From: Ruania halotolerans
GTDB lineage: Bacteria; Actinomycetota; Actinomycetes; Actinomycetales; Beutenbergiaceae
DNA: 64,000 nucleotides
Direction of reading: 5' to 3'
Assembly (NCBI RefSeq): GCF_021049285.1
Contig: NZ_CP088017.1
Location: forward strand, 248,001 to 312,000
The position numbers and the translations under genes were made by a program. This document shows, one piece after another, positions 26,831 through 34,907 of the stretch (position 1 is the stretch's first letter; each line of letters starts with the position of its first letter). The notes under the pieces are model-generated. The model worked only from the letters and a program-made list of their open reading frames with translations, did not search any database and was not told the origin of the DNA.

Positions 26831-27767
26831 ACCGGCTCGCCCAGGAGCGCATCACCTCGCGTACCTCGGCCGGTTCCACGGCGAGGATCTCCGCGCCGGC
26901 GTGCGCCAGAGAGAAGGCCATCCATTCCGGATCAATGCCCTCGGCGTGCACCCGGCAGCGCCCCGGCCCTGTCTCGGTGACCTCGAACCAGCGCCCGATG
27001 CGCTCGCGGACCTGATCGGCCTCGGCGGCCAACTCGGCGCTGACCTCGGGATGGCGATCAGATCGGCGCAGACTGTCGCGAACATAGGCGGCAGCATCAC
27101 CGCCGGGCACCTCCCGCGGTCGGAACCGGTGGCCGGTCGGTTGCGGGTCGTCGAGCCGGTCCAGCCGGAAGCTGCGCCAGTCCGACCGGTCGAGGTCATA
27201 CGCGAGCAGGTAGTACCGCCGCCCGACCGTGACCAGCCGAACAGGCTCGACCGTTCGATGACTGAGATGGCCGCTGGCACTGGTGTAGCCGAACCGCACC
27301 CGCTCAGCGTCCCGGCTCGCCTGGGCCAGCACCACGAGGGTCCCGGGATCGGTCACGTCCCGGACCGGGCCCGCCGGCCCCAATGTGACCGTGGCCGCAC
27401 CGATCGCCTCGACCCGCCGCCGTAGCCGTTTCGGCAGCACTGGCACCACTGTGGCCAGGGCCCGCACGGAGGCGTCCGCCACCCCGGCCACGCTTGAGGT
27501 CGCCGCAGCTTGCAGTCCCACCACGAGGGCAACGGCTCCCTCGTCATCCAGCACCAGTGGCGGCATCGCCGCACCGGGTGCGAGTTGATAGCCGCCGCCC
27601 ACACCGCGGTCCGCCTGAACCGGATAGCCGAGGTCTCGCAGTCGATCGACATCCCGGCGCAGCGTGCGAATCGACACCTCGAGGCGGTCGGCCAAGTCGT
27701 CGCCCGACCAGTAGCGATGCGTCTGCAGGAGCGACAACAGGCGGAGAGTGCGCGAGCCCGTACTCAT
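26802..27767 (-). CDS. WYL-domain transcriptional regulator (YafY type)
   Basis: A 321-residue regulator. The N-terminal HTH_11 domain is RTLRLLSLLQTHRYWSGDDL followed by VSIRTLRRDVDRLRDLGYPV and the GVGGGYQL wing. The central WYL domain has RTVEPVRLVTVGRRYYLLAY and SFRLDRLDDPQPTG, and a WCX extension ends the protein. WYL domains sense nucleic acids or small ligands. It starts with ATG, GGGAGG upstream, 107 bases from the divergent DinB/DUF664 gene, which it probably controls. Confidence 0.9.
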   Translation of the reverse strand: MSTGSRTLRLLSLLQTHRYWSGDDLADRLEVSIRTLRRDVDRLRDLGYPVQADRGVGGGYQLAPGAAMPPLVLDDEGAVALVVGLQAAATSSVAGVADASVRALATVVPVLPKRLRRRVEAIGAATVTLGPAGPVRDVTDPGTLVVLAQASRDAERVRFGYTSASGHLSHRTVEPVRLVTVGRRYYLLAYDLDRSDWRSFRLDRLDDPQPTGHRFRPREVPGGDAAAYVRDSLRRSDRHPEVSAELAAEADQVRERIGRWFEVTETGPGRCRVHAEGIDPEWMAFSLAHAGAEILAVEPAEVREVMRSWASRFTRAVGPPS

Positions 27768-27874
27768 GACATCGATCCTCCCGCGGATAGCGGCCAGAAA
27801 CTGACACTAATGGCACCTAGCGTGGAGATACAGCCACTCCAAGCGGCAATCCGCTGCCGGATCGAAGGAGAATC

Positions 27875-28426
27875 ATGAGCGAATCCACGATGGCCACCGT
27901 GACCACCGAACTGACCGGCGAGCGCGCCGACCTCTTGCAGGTCTTGAGCAATGCCCGGCACTTCCTGCGCTTCACTGCGCGTGACCTGACCGACGATCAG
28001 GCCCGCACTCGCACCACCGTGAGCGAACTGACAGTGGGAGGCCTCATCAAGCACGTCACCTCCGTGGAGGAACAGTGGCGAACGTTCATCCTGCACGGGA
28101 AGGCCGAGATGGACTGGGACGGTGCCGACTTCGCCAGCATCCCGCCGGACGTGCTTGAGGCGTTCGCGAGGGAGTTCCGGACGCTTCCCGAGGAGACGCT
28201 GGACGAGCTCCTCGCGCACTACGCCGAGACTGCCGCCCGTACCGACGAAGTGCTGGCGGACGTTGACCTCGACACGATCCATGAGCTGCCGAAGGCGCCC
28301 TGGTTCACCGACGCCACCTGGTCTGTGCGCCGCGCGCTCTTGCATATCGTGGCCGAGACCGCTCAGCACTCCGGCCACGCCGACATCATCCGCGAGTCCC
28401 TGGACGGGGCGAAGAGTATGGGATGA
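27875..28426 (+). CDS. DinB/DUF664 family protein
   Basis: A 183-residue four-helix bundle of the DinB/mini-circle (DUF664) family. Conserved elements are LLQVLSNARHFLRFTARDL, SELTVGGLIKHVTSVEEQW (first His ligand) and RALLHIVAETAQHSGHADII (the HxxxH-type metal motif near the C-terminus). The family includes thiol-dependent transferases; this member's substrate is unknown. AAGGAGA precedes the ATG. It is followed by a long palindrome shared with a second site in the window. Confidence 0.85.
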   Translation: MSESTMATVTTELTGERADLLQVLSNARHFLRFTARDLTDDQARTRTTVSELTVGGLIKHVTSVEEQWRTFILHGKAEMDWDGADFASIPPDVLEAFAREFRTLPEETLDELLAHYAETAARTDEVLADVDLDTIHELPKAPWFTDATWSVRRALLHIVAETAQHSGHADIIRESLDGAKSMG

Positions 28427-28442
28427 GCCAGTTCCTCGTGCC

Positions 28443-28510
28443 ATCTGAACCCAGTTCTCGTGTGTGAACCCCTCACACGCTGGGTTCATACACGAAAACT
28501 GCGTTCAGAT
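28443..28510. repeat. Long intergenic palindrome, copy 1
   Basis: A 68-base inverted repeat: a 29-base left arm (28443-28471) pairs with 28482-28510 with three mismatches around a 10-base loop. The arm begins ATCTGAACCCAGTTCTCGTG. It lies between the convergent ends of the DinB/DUF664 gene and a permease gene. A second element with nearly the same arms is at 48269-48334, also between convergent genes. It can act as a two-way terminator, but the shared sequence suggests a dispersed repeat family. Confidence 0.8.
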
Positions 28511-28552
28511 GCGGCGGGGCTGGTGGTCGGGTGCGGCGGGGCTGGTGGTCGG
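28510..28552. repeat. Two tandem copies of a 22-bp unit
   Basis: Two adjacent copies of TGCGGCGGGGCTGGTGGTCG plus two further bases follow the right arm of the palindrome. They fill most of the gap before the permease stop. They are simple GC-rich duplications with no evident function. Confidence 0.6.
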
Positions 28553-28568
28553 ATGTGGCTGCTGGAGC

Positions 28569-29444
28569 TCAGCGCACCCCGGTGACCCCGAGGCTCGACG
28601 TGATCTGCTTCTGGAAAATGATGAACAACGTCACCAGCGGCGCGATCGCGATCGTGGTGGCCGCCATCACCAGCGTCCAGTTGCCCGCGTACTGGGTCTG
28701 CAGCGCGGCGGTGGCCACGGTGATGACGTTCCATTCTTCGGCCGGGGCGATGATCAGCGGCCAGAGGAAGTTGTTCCACTGGGTCACCACGGTGATGAGC
28801 AGCAGAGTGGCCAGGATCGGCTTGTTCATCGGCACCATGATCTGCCACAGGCGGCGCCAGATGCCGGCGCCGTCGATGGTCGCGGCATCCAGCACATCCG
28901 CGGGGGTGGACCGGAAATTCTCCCGGAGCAGGAAGATCGCATACGGGGAGCCGAACATGAACGGCAGCACCAAGCCGAGGAAAGTGTTCTTCAACCCGAG
29001 GGAGGTCATGATCGAGTACAGCGGGATGATGGTGACCACCGCAGGAATCATCAAGGTGGCGATGTACACCCAGAACAGTGTGTCCCGCCCGGGGAAGTCG
29101 AGCTGGGCGAAGGCGTAGGCGGCCAGGATGGAACAGACCATCTGACCGAGTACGAGCACCAGCACCACCTGTGCCGTGACGGCGATCGGCACCACGAAGT
29201 TGTACTGCTCGGAGAAGAGTGCGGTGAAGTTCTCTGCGGTGGCCGGGTCCGGCAGGCTCACCGGCCACGTCGTATTGAACTGACGGGAGGTCTTCAGCGA
29301 GGTGAGCAGCGAGAACAGGAACGGTCCGAGCATCAGGGCTGCACCCGCGATGAGGAACGCATAGGTCAGGCTGTTCGCGAGCAGCCGCGAGGCGCGTGCC
29401 GACGGCGTCCGGTTGCCTCCGGTGCGCCGCGTGGGCGTGGTCAT
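28569..29444 (-). CDS. Carbohydrate ABC transporter permease, MalG type
   Basis: A 291-residue CUT1 permease with six helices and the EAA loop (DVLDAATIDGAGIWRRLW). The start at MTTPTRR is preferred because GGGGAGG lies seven bases upstream; an ATG six codons earlier overlaps the partner's stop codon and is also possible. It is the second gene of a two-gene transporter unit without a binding protein or ATPase next to it. Confidence 0.9.
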   Translation of the reverse strand: MTTPTRRTGGNRTPSARASRLLANSLTYAFLIAGAALMLGPFLFSLLTSLKTSRQFNTTWPVSLPDPATAENFTALFSEQYNFVVPIAVTAQVVLVLVLGQMVCSILAAYAFAQLDFPGRDTLFWVYIATLMIPAVVTIIPLYSIMTSLGLKNTFLGLVLPFMFGSPYAIFLLRENFRSTPADVLDAATIDGAGIWRRLWQIMVPMNKPILATLLLITVVTQWNNFLWPLIIAPAEEWNVITVATAALQTQYAGNWTLVMAATTIAIAPLVTLFIIFQKQITSSLGVTGVR

Positions 29445-29458
29445 TGGCTCGCCTCCCC

Positions 29459-30331
29459 TCATGACATGTCGTAGGTGATCCGGCGCCGGAAGTAGCGCTG
29501 CTGAATAAGGGTGATCGCCACGAGCACCAGGAAGAGCACCACGGCCATCGCCGCGGCCCGCCCCAGGCGCAGGTTCACGAACGCCTCGTCATAGATTCGG
29601 CTCGCGATCACATCAGTACGGAACGCGGGGCCGCCGCGGGTCATCGCATAGATGGAGTCGAACACCTGGAACGAGGCGATCACGGAGGTGACCGTGACGA
29701 AGAACATGGTGGGGCGCAGTAGCGGCAGCGTGATGGACCGCAGGGTCCGGACCTTGCCGGCGCCGTCGAGCATCGCCGCCTCGTACACCGCCACCGGGAT
29801 CTGTTGCAGTCCGGCCAGGAAGAACAACGAGATGTATCCCACGGTCGTCCAGATCTGCACGAACACCACGGCGGGCAAGGCGAGTTGGGGGTCGGTGAGC
29901 CATTCCACCCGGCGCCCGATCAGCGCGTTCAGCACCCCGTAGGAAGGGTCCAAGATCCACTTCCACACCACACCCAGTGCCAACGGGGCGCTCACCCACG
30001 GCAGCACGTACAGCACCCGCAGCCAGCTCGTTCCGGGCAGGCCCCGGTTGACGGCGATCGCCAGCAACAGGCCGATCGCGATCGCCGTCGGGATGGACAG
30101 CACGGTGAACACGGTGGTGACCCACAGCGAGTTCGCGAACCGCTCCGAGGTGAGGAGGTACTGGTAGTTCTCCAGGCCCACCCATCGAGCGGGCGAGATC
30201 AAGTCCCATTCCATCAGGGAGAGCCCCAGCACCACCAGCACCGGTAGAAGGAGGAACCCGCCCACGCCGACGAAACTCGGCAGCAGCATCGCGTAGGCCG
30301 CTCGGGCCTCGTGCCGCCGTCGTGCGTTCAC
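29459..30331 (-). CDS. Sugar ABC transporter permease, MalF type
   Basis: A 290-residue CUT1 permease: six helices and the EAA loop (AVYEAAMLDGAGKVRTLR). It starts with GTG, with AGGAG five bases upstream. No binding-protein gene is present on either side, which is unusual since CUT1 permeases are normally encoded with one. Either the binding protein was lost or moved, or the pair works with one encoded elsewhere. Confidence 0.9.
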   Translation of the reverse strand: MNARRRHEARAAYAMLLPSFVGVGGFLLLPVLVVLGLSLMEWDLISPARWVGLENYQYLLTSERFANSLWVTTVFTVLSIPTAIAIGLLLAIAVNRGLPGTSWLRVLYVLPWVSAPLALGVVWKWILDPSYGVLNALIGRRVEWLTDPQLALPAVVFVQIWTTVGYISLFFLAGLQQIPVAVYEAAMLDGAGKVRTLRSITLPLLRPTMFFVTVTSVIASFQVFDSIYAMTRGGPAFRTDVIASRIYDEAFVNLRLGRAAAMAVVLFLVLVAITLIQQRYFRRRITYDMS

Positions 30332-30473
30332 CCGCGCTCCTCTCGCTATGTGCCTGCGGTGAGCCTAGACGAGGTGACCGAGCGAACATGTGCGACCACC
30401 AGTGTCGATGGAGCGCGGTGTGGTTACGATGAGCGCGCGCGCCCCCCGCGAACTTGTGTGAGGTCGATCACTA

Positions 30474-30512
30474 TGACGTCACAGAACGGCACCTGGTGCG
30501 TGACGTCTCACG
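30474..30512. promoter_or_regulatory. TGACGTC-type palindromes upstream of sigma-factor gene
   Basis: The perfect palindrome TGACGTCA (30474-30481) is followed 27 bases on by a second TGACGTC inside the inverted repeat CGTGA-cgtc-TCACG (30499-30512). Both lie in the divergent region between the permease pair and the sigma-factor gene, about 75-115 bases before the sigma start. They are candidate regulator sites; the protein that binds them is unknown. Confidence 0.4.
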
Positions 30513-30588
30513 ACGGCTCCGGGTGAGTCCGGCAACCGTCGACACGAGCGCGCGACGAGCGTGCGCTCACGTTCAGGCTCGGGGAATC

Positions 30589-32619
30589 ATGAACAACTCA
30601 CAACACGGTGGGAGTGCTGCGTTCGAGGAGCAATCTGACGACGAGTTACTCGCGATGGTGCGTGCCGGCGACACTGCGGCGTATTCCGCGCTCTATCGCC
30701 GCCACCTCCATGCCGCAGTCCGACTGGCACGGCGGTTCGCTCCTGCGCACGATGCGCAGGATGTGGTTCAGGAAGCGTTCCTGAGGATTCTCAAGGTCAT
30801 CCACAACGGCGGGGGACCGAGGGAAGGATTTGTGGGGTACCTCATGCGTGCTGTGCGCAACGAGTTCACTGACCGGTCTCGGCGCCCGAAGGAGGTTCCG
30901 GTCGACGATGTCGAAGCGACGACGGCGCCGGGTGAGCATGTAGTTCTCGACGGCATCGACGAACTGCTCGATCGGGGCCTCGTGACTGAGGCCTTCAGCG
31001 CGCTGCCGAAGAACTGGCAGGAAGTGCTATGGCTGACCGAAGTCGAGGGCCGGACGCCGCGCTCCCTGGCAGCACATCTCCGCCAGAGTCCGAACGCCGT
31101 GGCGCAACTCTCCCGCCGGGCGCGCGAGGGCTTGCGGACCGCGTGGCTGCAGGCGCATGTCAGTGTTGCCTCCGCGGATGAACGATGCCGGCAGAGTGCC
31201 GGCTTGCTCGGTGAGTACGAACGCGGCCAGCTCAGCCCCACTCGGTCCGCCCGAGTGGAGGCGCACCTGGAAACCTGTGCCAGTTGTACCCTCGCGCTGG
31301 AGGAATTGCGGGACGTCTCGACCCGGATGCGGGGACTGCTGATCCCGGTCGTTCTAGGTTCGCCGAGCCTTCTGGGCAGCCTCAGCGACGCCGTGGTCGG
31401 GTCCGGACCCAGCGCTGGTGCCGGTGGCCCGCCCGCCGGTGCGACGGCGGCCGCCACCGGGGTGCTCACAGTCGGCGGCGCCGGTGCGGCGCATGCCGCG
31501 CAGGGTGCAGGGGGTGCCGGGGTGGTGGCGCATGCCGCGCAGGGTGCAGGGGGTGCCGGGGCGGCGGCGCATGCCGCGCAGACCGCAGGAGCGGCTCCAG
31601 CCTTCCTGCCGGGCTGGCTACGCCACCCTGGTGCTGCCCGCCGGTGGTCGATCACTGTGGCCGCGGCAGTCGTGGCGGTGATCGTGGCGGTGATCGTTGC
31701 CACCGGTGATCCGCGTGAGGACGACAGGACGGGCGAACCTCCCGATCACGCCGCGCCTGCGGCCCCTTCGCCAGACGACAACCCCGTCGGCGACGACGAG
31801 CGTGAAGCGACTGCTGAGCCGACGCCGCCAGCTGAATCGCCGGACGGGTTCCCCGGCAACGACGAGTCTGAGACCACTGAGTCCGGCACCTCCTCGAGGC
31901 CACCTCGGATCGACACCGCCGCACCGGGTCCACGGCAGCAGCAGCGGGATCCTGATCCGGCCTCGGGACCGGTCACCCAGCCGGCTCCGGAACCAACCCC
32001 CGATCCCGATCCCACTCCAGACCCCGATCCCACTCCAGACCCAGACCCGACGCCAGACCCAGACCCGACGCCGGACCCGCCGACCGTGACTGCGCCTGCC
32101 GGGGGCACCTATGCGTTCCCCGTCGCACTGGCGGGTACGGCGGAGCCGGGTGCCCTCGTCCGAATCCTCAACGATGCGGGCGTCGAGGTCGGTTCGACCA
32201 CGGCCGCAGCGGATGGCACCTGGACGATGTCCCCCACTCCGGGGCAGCCAGACGTCGCCACCAGCTATCACGCTGTCCAAGAGGTCGAAGGCACCGCGTC
32301 CGCGCCGAGCTCATCCACCGAGCCGTACACCTTCAGTGCCCCGGTGATCCTCCAGCCCGCGGACGGGTCCACGGTGGGGCGCGTGGCTGCGGGCGGCGGC
32401 GAGCTGACCGTGTGGGTGCGGATCGCCGTGCCCGCCGGCCATGGGTACGAGGTGCTCGTCGCGGGCGAGCCCACGTACTTCCCGCCGGCCGCGACTGATC
32501 GGGAAGTCGACCATTTCATCCCCGCGGATGCGGGGGAGCACACCTACGGAACGCGCTTCAGCGATCCGGACACGGGCGAGATTGGCGCACTACGCGAAAC
32601 GACTTTCACCGCGATGTGA
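30589..32619 (+). CDS. Membrane-spanning ECF-type sigma factor with extracellular Ig-like part
   Basis: A 676-residue fusion. Residues about 15-100 are sigma region 2 (DTAAYSALYRRHLHAAVRLA, DAQDVVQEAFLRIL, YLMRAVRNEFTDRSRR). Residues 125-185 are region 4 (FSALPKNWQEVLWLTEVEGR, SPNAVAQLSRRAREGLR). Residues 200-240 resemble an anti-sigma zinc finger (EAHLETCASC). After an Ala/Gly linker with a 13-residue repeat, a helix at about 353-373 (WSITVAAAVVAVIVAVIVAT) crosses the membrane. The outside part has a PDPDPT linker and one or two Ig-like domains. The ATG follows GGGGA. The sigma part would be tethered at the membrane, so release or local action is needed; that is inference. The next gene encodes a secreted Ig-fold protein. 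Confidence 0.82.
   Translation: MNNSQHGGSAAFEEQSDDELLAMVRAGDTAAYSALYRRHLHAAVRLARRFAPAHDAQDVVQEAFLRILKVIHNGGGPREGFVGYLMRAVRNEFTDRSRRPKEVPVDDVEATTAPGEHVVLDGIDELLDRGLVTEAFSALPKNWQEVLWLTEVEGRTPRSLAAHLRQSPNAVAQLSRRAREGLRTAWLQAHVSVASADERCRQSAGLLGEYERGQLSPTRSARVEAHLETCASCTLALEELRDVSTRMRGLLIPVVLGSPSLLGSLSDAVVGSGPSAGAGGPPAGATAAATGVLTVGGAGAAHAAQGAGGAGVVAHAAQGAGGAGAAAHAAQTAGAAPAFLPGWLRHPGAARRWSITVAAAVVAVIVAVIVATGDPREDDRTGEPPDHAAPAAPSPDDNPVGDDEREATAEPTPPAESPDGFPGNDESETTESGTSSRPPRIDTAAPGPRQQQRDPDPASGPVTQPAPEPTPDPDPTPDPDPTPDPDPTPDPDPTPDPPTVTAPAGGTYAFPVALAGTAEPGALVRILNDAGVEVGSTTAAADGTWTMSPTPGQPDVATSYHAVQEVEGTASAPSSSTEPYTFSAPVILQPADGSTVGRVAAGGGELTVWVRIAVPAGHGYEVLVAGEPTYFPPAATDREVDHFIPADAGEHTYGTRFSDPDTGEIGALRETTFTAM
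31489..31583 (+). repeat. 39-bp tandem repeat in linker of sigma fusion
   Basis: About 2.4 copies of a 39-bp unit with GCGCATGCCGCGCAGGGTGC at its core. It encodes 13-residue repeats of the form AHAAQGAGGAG in the linker ahead of the membrane helix. Copy number could vary between strains. Confidence 0.7.
31997..32085 (+). repeat. Pro-Asp linker repeat in sigma fusion
   Basis: Short tandem repeats of about 18 bases encoding PDPDPT units. They make a stiff, acidic, extracellular stalk between the membrane helix and the Ig-like domain. Similar Asp-Pro-Thr stalks occur in the two tandem surface glycosidases later in the window. Confidence 0.7.
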
Positions 32620-32766
32620 GCACATGCCGGTGCGCGGTGACCCGCCTGTGACGAGCGTCACGCACTTGTTGGCGTCATGACTGGGCCGGTGCTGCGTGTG
32701 AGGTGTCAGAGCGCCCCTGCAGTTCTCGATGGGGGCGCACCGACCTCCCATTGAACGGAACCCGTC

Positions 32767-33885
32767 GTGTCCAGAACTCGCGCACTTGTCCTCGCCGGCA
32801 TCTCGATCGTGGTGGTGCTGCTCGCCATCCCGGCCGTGGGGCCCTACGCGCTGAGCCCGTGGAGCCGGCCGGACCCTGGACCGGCAACCGACGCGCAGAC
32901 GGAGGCGCTTTCCTGGTCCGTTTCCCTCGACGACGCCTCCAGCAATCTGTGGGAGTCCTTCCCGGTGACGATCACCTGGTCGGATCCGGCCGCCCGGACC
33001 GGTGACGGATTCTCGCTCACGCTCCCGGCCGAACTGATACCGCTCAGCGATGGCTTCGACGTACGCACAGCAACGGGCGAGACCGTGGCGAGGGCCGCCG
33101 TCGACGATCAATCGCTCACCGTGACCTACACGGAGGCCGCTCTCGAACACGGCACGATCACTGGCACCGGATCGTTCATGGCCGGTTGGGACGACACCCT
33201 GGTCGGCGCGGGTGAGGACGTGACGCTGGTGTTCGCCGGGCCGGCATCCTCGGCCGAGGCAACCGTCCGCATCCCGGCGGATCGCGTGGATGCGGGGGAG
33301 CCACGCCTCTACGGCTACTGGCGCGACCGGGCCCACGAAGATCGGGTGGCGGCGGCGAACGCCCTGCAGTGGCGGTTCGTCACGCCGGTGGGGCCGCTGA
33401 GCGAGACCTCCGTGGAGGTCGAACTCTCCGACGGCCACCGCCTGAACTGTGCGGAGATCTCCGGGCGCCTGCAGACCTCCTTCGCCACCAACGGTGACGT
33501 GATCGACGCCCACGATCTGCCTGCCGACTCCTTGAACGTGCTCTCGTGCAACTCCTCTGGTTTCACCCTGGACCTGCCGAACGTCGCTGCCGGCACCGCG
33601 CTGATGGTGCAGTACTCAAGCACTGTGACCGACGCGGCCGCGCAGAGTTACACCGCCTCCGCGCGGGCAACGATCGACGAACGCACCCATGAGTTCACCA
33701 GCACCATCGAGCGCACGATCGGCGCGGGCACCGGTCACGGTGCTATGACCCACGAACCCACCGCAGCTCCCGGTCCTCGTACCCAACCGCCGGCCAGCGG
33801 CGCGCTCGGGTGGATCCCCGTCACGGCCCTGACGCTCCTCGGCGCGGCGGGCCTCCTGTACCGGATCACGCGCAGAGCGCGCTGA
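32767..33885 (+). CDS. Secreted Ig-fold protein with C-terminal membrane anchor
   Basis: A 372-residue protein: an N-terminal hydrophobic segment (ALVLAGISIVVVLLAIPAV), then two beta-rich domains of about 130 residues that resemble the Ig-like folds of Gram-positive adhesins (LSWSVSLDDASSNLWESFPV; ISGRLQTSF). It ends in a helix followed by RITRRAR. Before the helix is PPASG, a possible worn sorting motif, but not a standard LPxTG. The GTG start is preceded by GGAAC only weakly. It lies 147 bases after the sigma fusion, with a GTGAC-gagc-GTCAC repeat (32648-32661) and a GC-rich hairpin between, so it probably has its own promoter. Confidence 0.72.
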   Translation: MSRTRALVLAGISIVVVLLAIPAVGPYALSPWSRPDPGPATDAQTEALSWSVSLDDASSNLWESFPVTITWSDPAARTGDGFSLTLPAELIPLSDGFDVRTATGETVARAAVDDQSLTVTYTEAALEHGTITGTGSFMAGWDDTLVGAGEDVTLVFAGPASSAEATVRIPADRVDAGEPRLYGYWRDRAHEDRVAAANALQWRFVTPVGPLSETSVEVELSDGHRLNCAEISGRLQTSFATNGDVIDAHDLPADSLNVLSCNSSGFTLDLPNVAAGTALMVQYSSTVTDAAAQSYTASARATIDERTHEFTSTIERTIGAGTGHGAMTHEPTAAPGPRTQPPASGALGWIPVTALTLLGAAGLLYRITRRAR

Positions 33886-33891
33886 TCCACC

Positions 33892-33932
33892 GGTGCGGCC
33901 CGCGTTTTCTCCCCCGGTGCGCGGGCCGCACC
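33892..33932 (+). terminator. Terminator hairpin after Ig-fold protein gene
   Basis: A perfect 13-bp stem (GGTGCGGCCCGCG at 33892-33904 against 33920-33932) with a 15-base loop, seven bases after the stop. It separates the Ig-fold gene from the deacetylase-glycosyltransferase operon. Confidence 0.75.
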
Positions 33933-34007
33933 ACCTCCACGCTCCATCCATCCCCATCCACCTGTGGTGCGCCGTTCCCGCACCGTCCGAAAGAAGCAGA
34001 CGAACTC

Positions 34008-34907
34008 ATGCATCATGTCCTGACCCTGATCCTCTCGATCGTTCTCCTGAGCGTGGTGCTCACTCAGGGTGACTGGATTGCCCGGCACGTCCGGCACGCA
34101 CCCGCGGTACGTGCCGCAGCGGTCACCATCGTGGCCGTCCTCGTTCCCGCCAACGCCCAGGCCCTGTGGTTCGCGCCCGGCTCCCCATTCGCCGTCGGTG
34201 TTGCCGTGGCCTCGGTGGCCCTGCTGATCGGCTACGCCGGTGCCGTGGTGCTGCTCCGGTTCGCCACCGCACCAGTCAAGGCCCCTCGTCGGATTCTGGC
34301 GATCGGCGCACACCCCGACGACCTCGAGCTGGCCTGCGGTGGTGCCCTGGCCAAATTCGTCGATGCCGGTCACGACGTTCACGTGCTGGTGATGAGCCAG
34401 GGCTCAGTCGGCGGAGATGAGGGTGAGCGCATCCTCGAGGCCCGCCGGGGAGCCACCTTCCTCGGCGCCCAGAGCGTGGTGGTGCACGACTTCCCGGACA
34501 CGATGCTCCAGGAGGTCACCCAGGGGCTGGTCATGGCCATGGAGGCAGCGATTGAGGAGATCGCCCCGGATGTGATCCTGACTCACTCCGCGCATGATCA
34601 GCACCAGGACCACGCCGCCGTTCACGCCGCGACGCTGCGTGCGGCCCGGCAGCACTCCACGATCCTGTGCTACGAATCGCCCTCGGTCACTCGTGACTTC
34701 AATCCGAGCGTGTTCATCGATATCGCCGATTACGTTGACATCAAGGTCCAGGCGGTGCGTATGCACCGCAACCAGTCCGGCAAGCCGTACATGAGTGCCC
34801 AGCGGTTGCGAGGGATGGCCACATTCCGCGGCTCCCAGGCCAAGCGTGAGTTCGCCGAAGCGTATGAGCCGGTCCGGCTCCTCGGCTCCGCGGTGGGAGA
34901 CCTGTGA
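34008..34907 (+). CDS. Membrane-anchored PIG-L family deacetylase
   Basis: A 299-residue protein with two or three N-terminal membrane helices (residues 1-85) and a PIG-L/LmbE deacetylase domain. The zinc-binding signature is complete: AIGAHPDDLELACGG near residue 100 and HSAHDQHQDHAAVH further on. PIG-L enzymes remove N-acetyl groups from sugars such as GlcNAc; MshB in mycothiol synthesis is a relative, but lacks such membrane helices. The start is an ATG after GAAAGAAG; a longer frame overlaps the previous gene. It opens a three-gene operon with ATP-grasp and glycosyltransferase genes, which suggests de-N-acetylation of a surface glycan or its lipid-linked precursor. Confidence 0.85.
   Translation: MHHVLTLILSIVLLSVVLTQGDWIARHVRHAPAVRAAAVTIVAVLVPANAQALWFAPGSPFAVGVAVASVALLIGYAGAVVLLRFATAPVKAPRRILAIGAHPDDLELACGGALAKFVDAGHDVHVLVMSQGSVGGDEGERILEARRGATFLGAQSVVVHDFPDTMLQEVTQGLVMAMEAAIEEIAPDVILTHSAHDQHQDHAAVHAATLRAARQHSTILCYESPSVTRDFNPSVFIDIADYVDIKVQAVRMHRNQSGKPYMSAQRLRGMATFRGSQAKREFAEAYEPVRLLGSAVGDL

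Noticed and set aside
30319-30333. A single GTTCACCC match to the PHO-box unit
   Set aside because: Only one unit, overlapping the start codon of a permease; PHO boxes need at least two in tandem.
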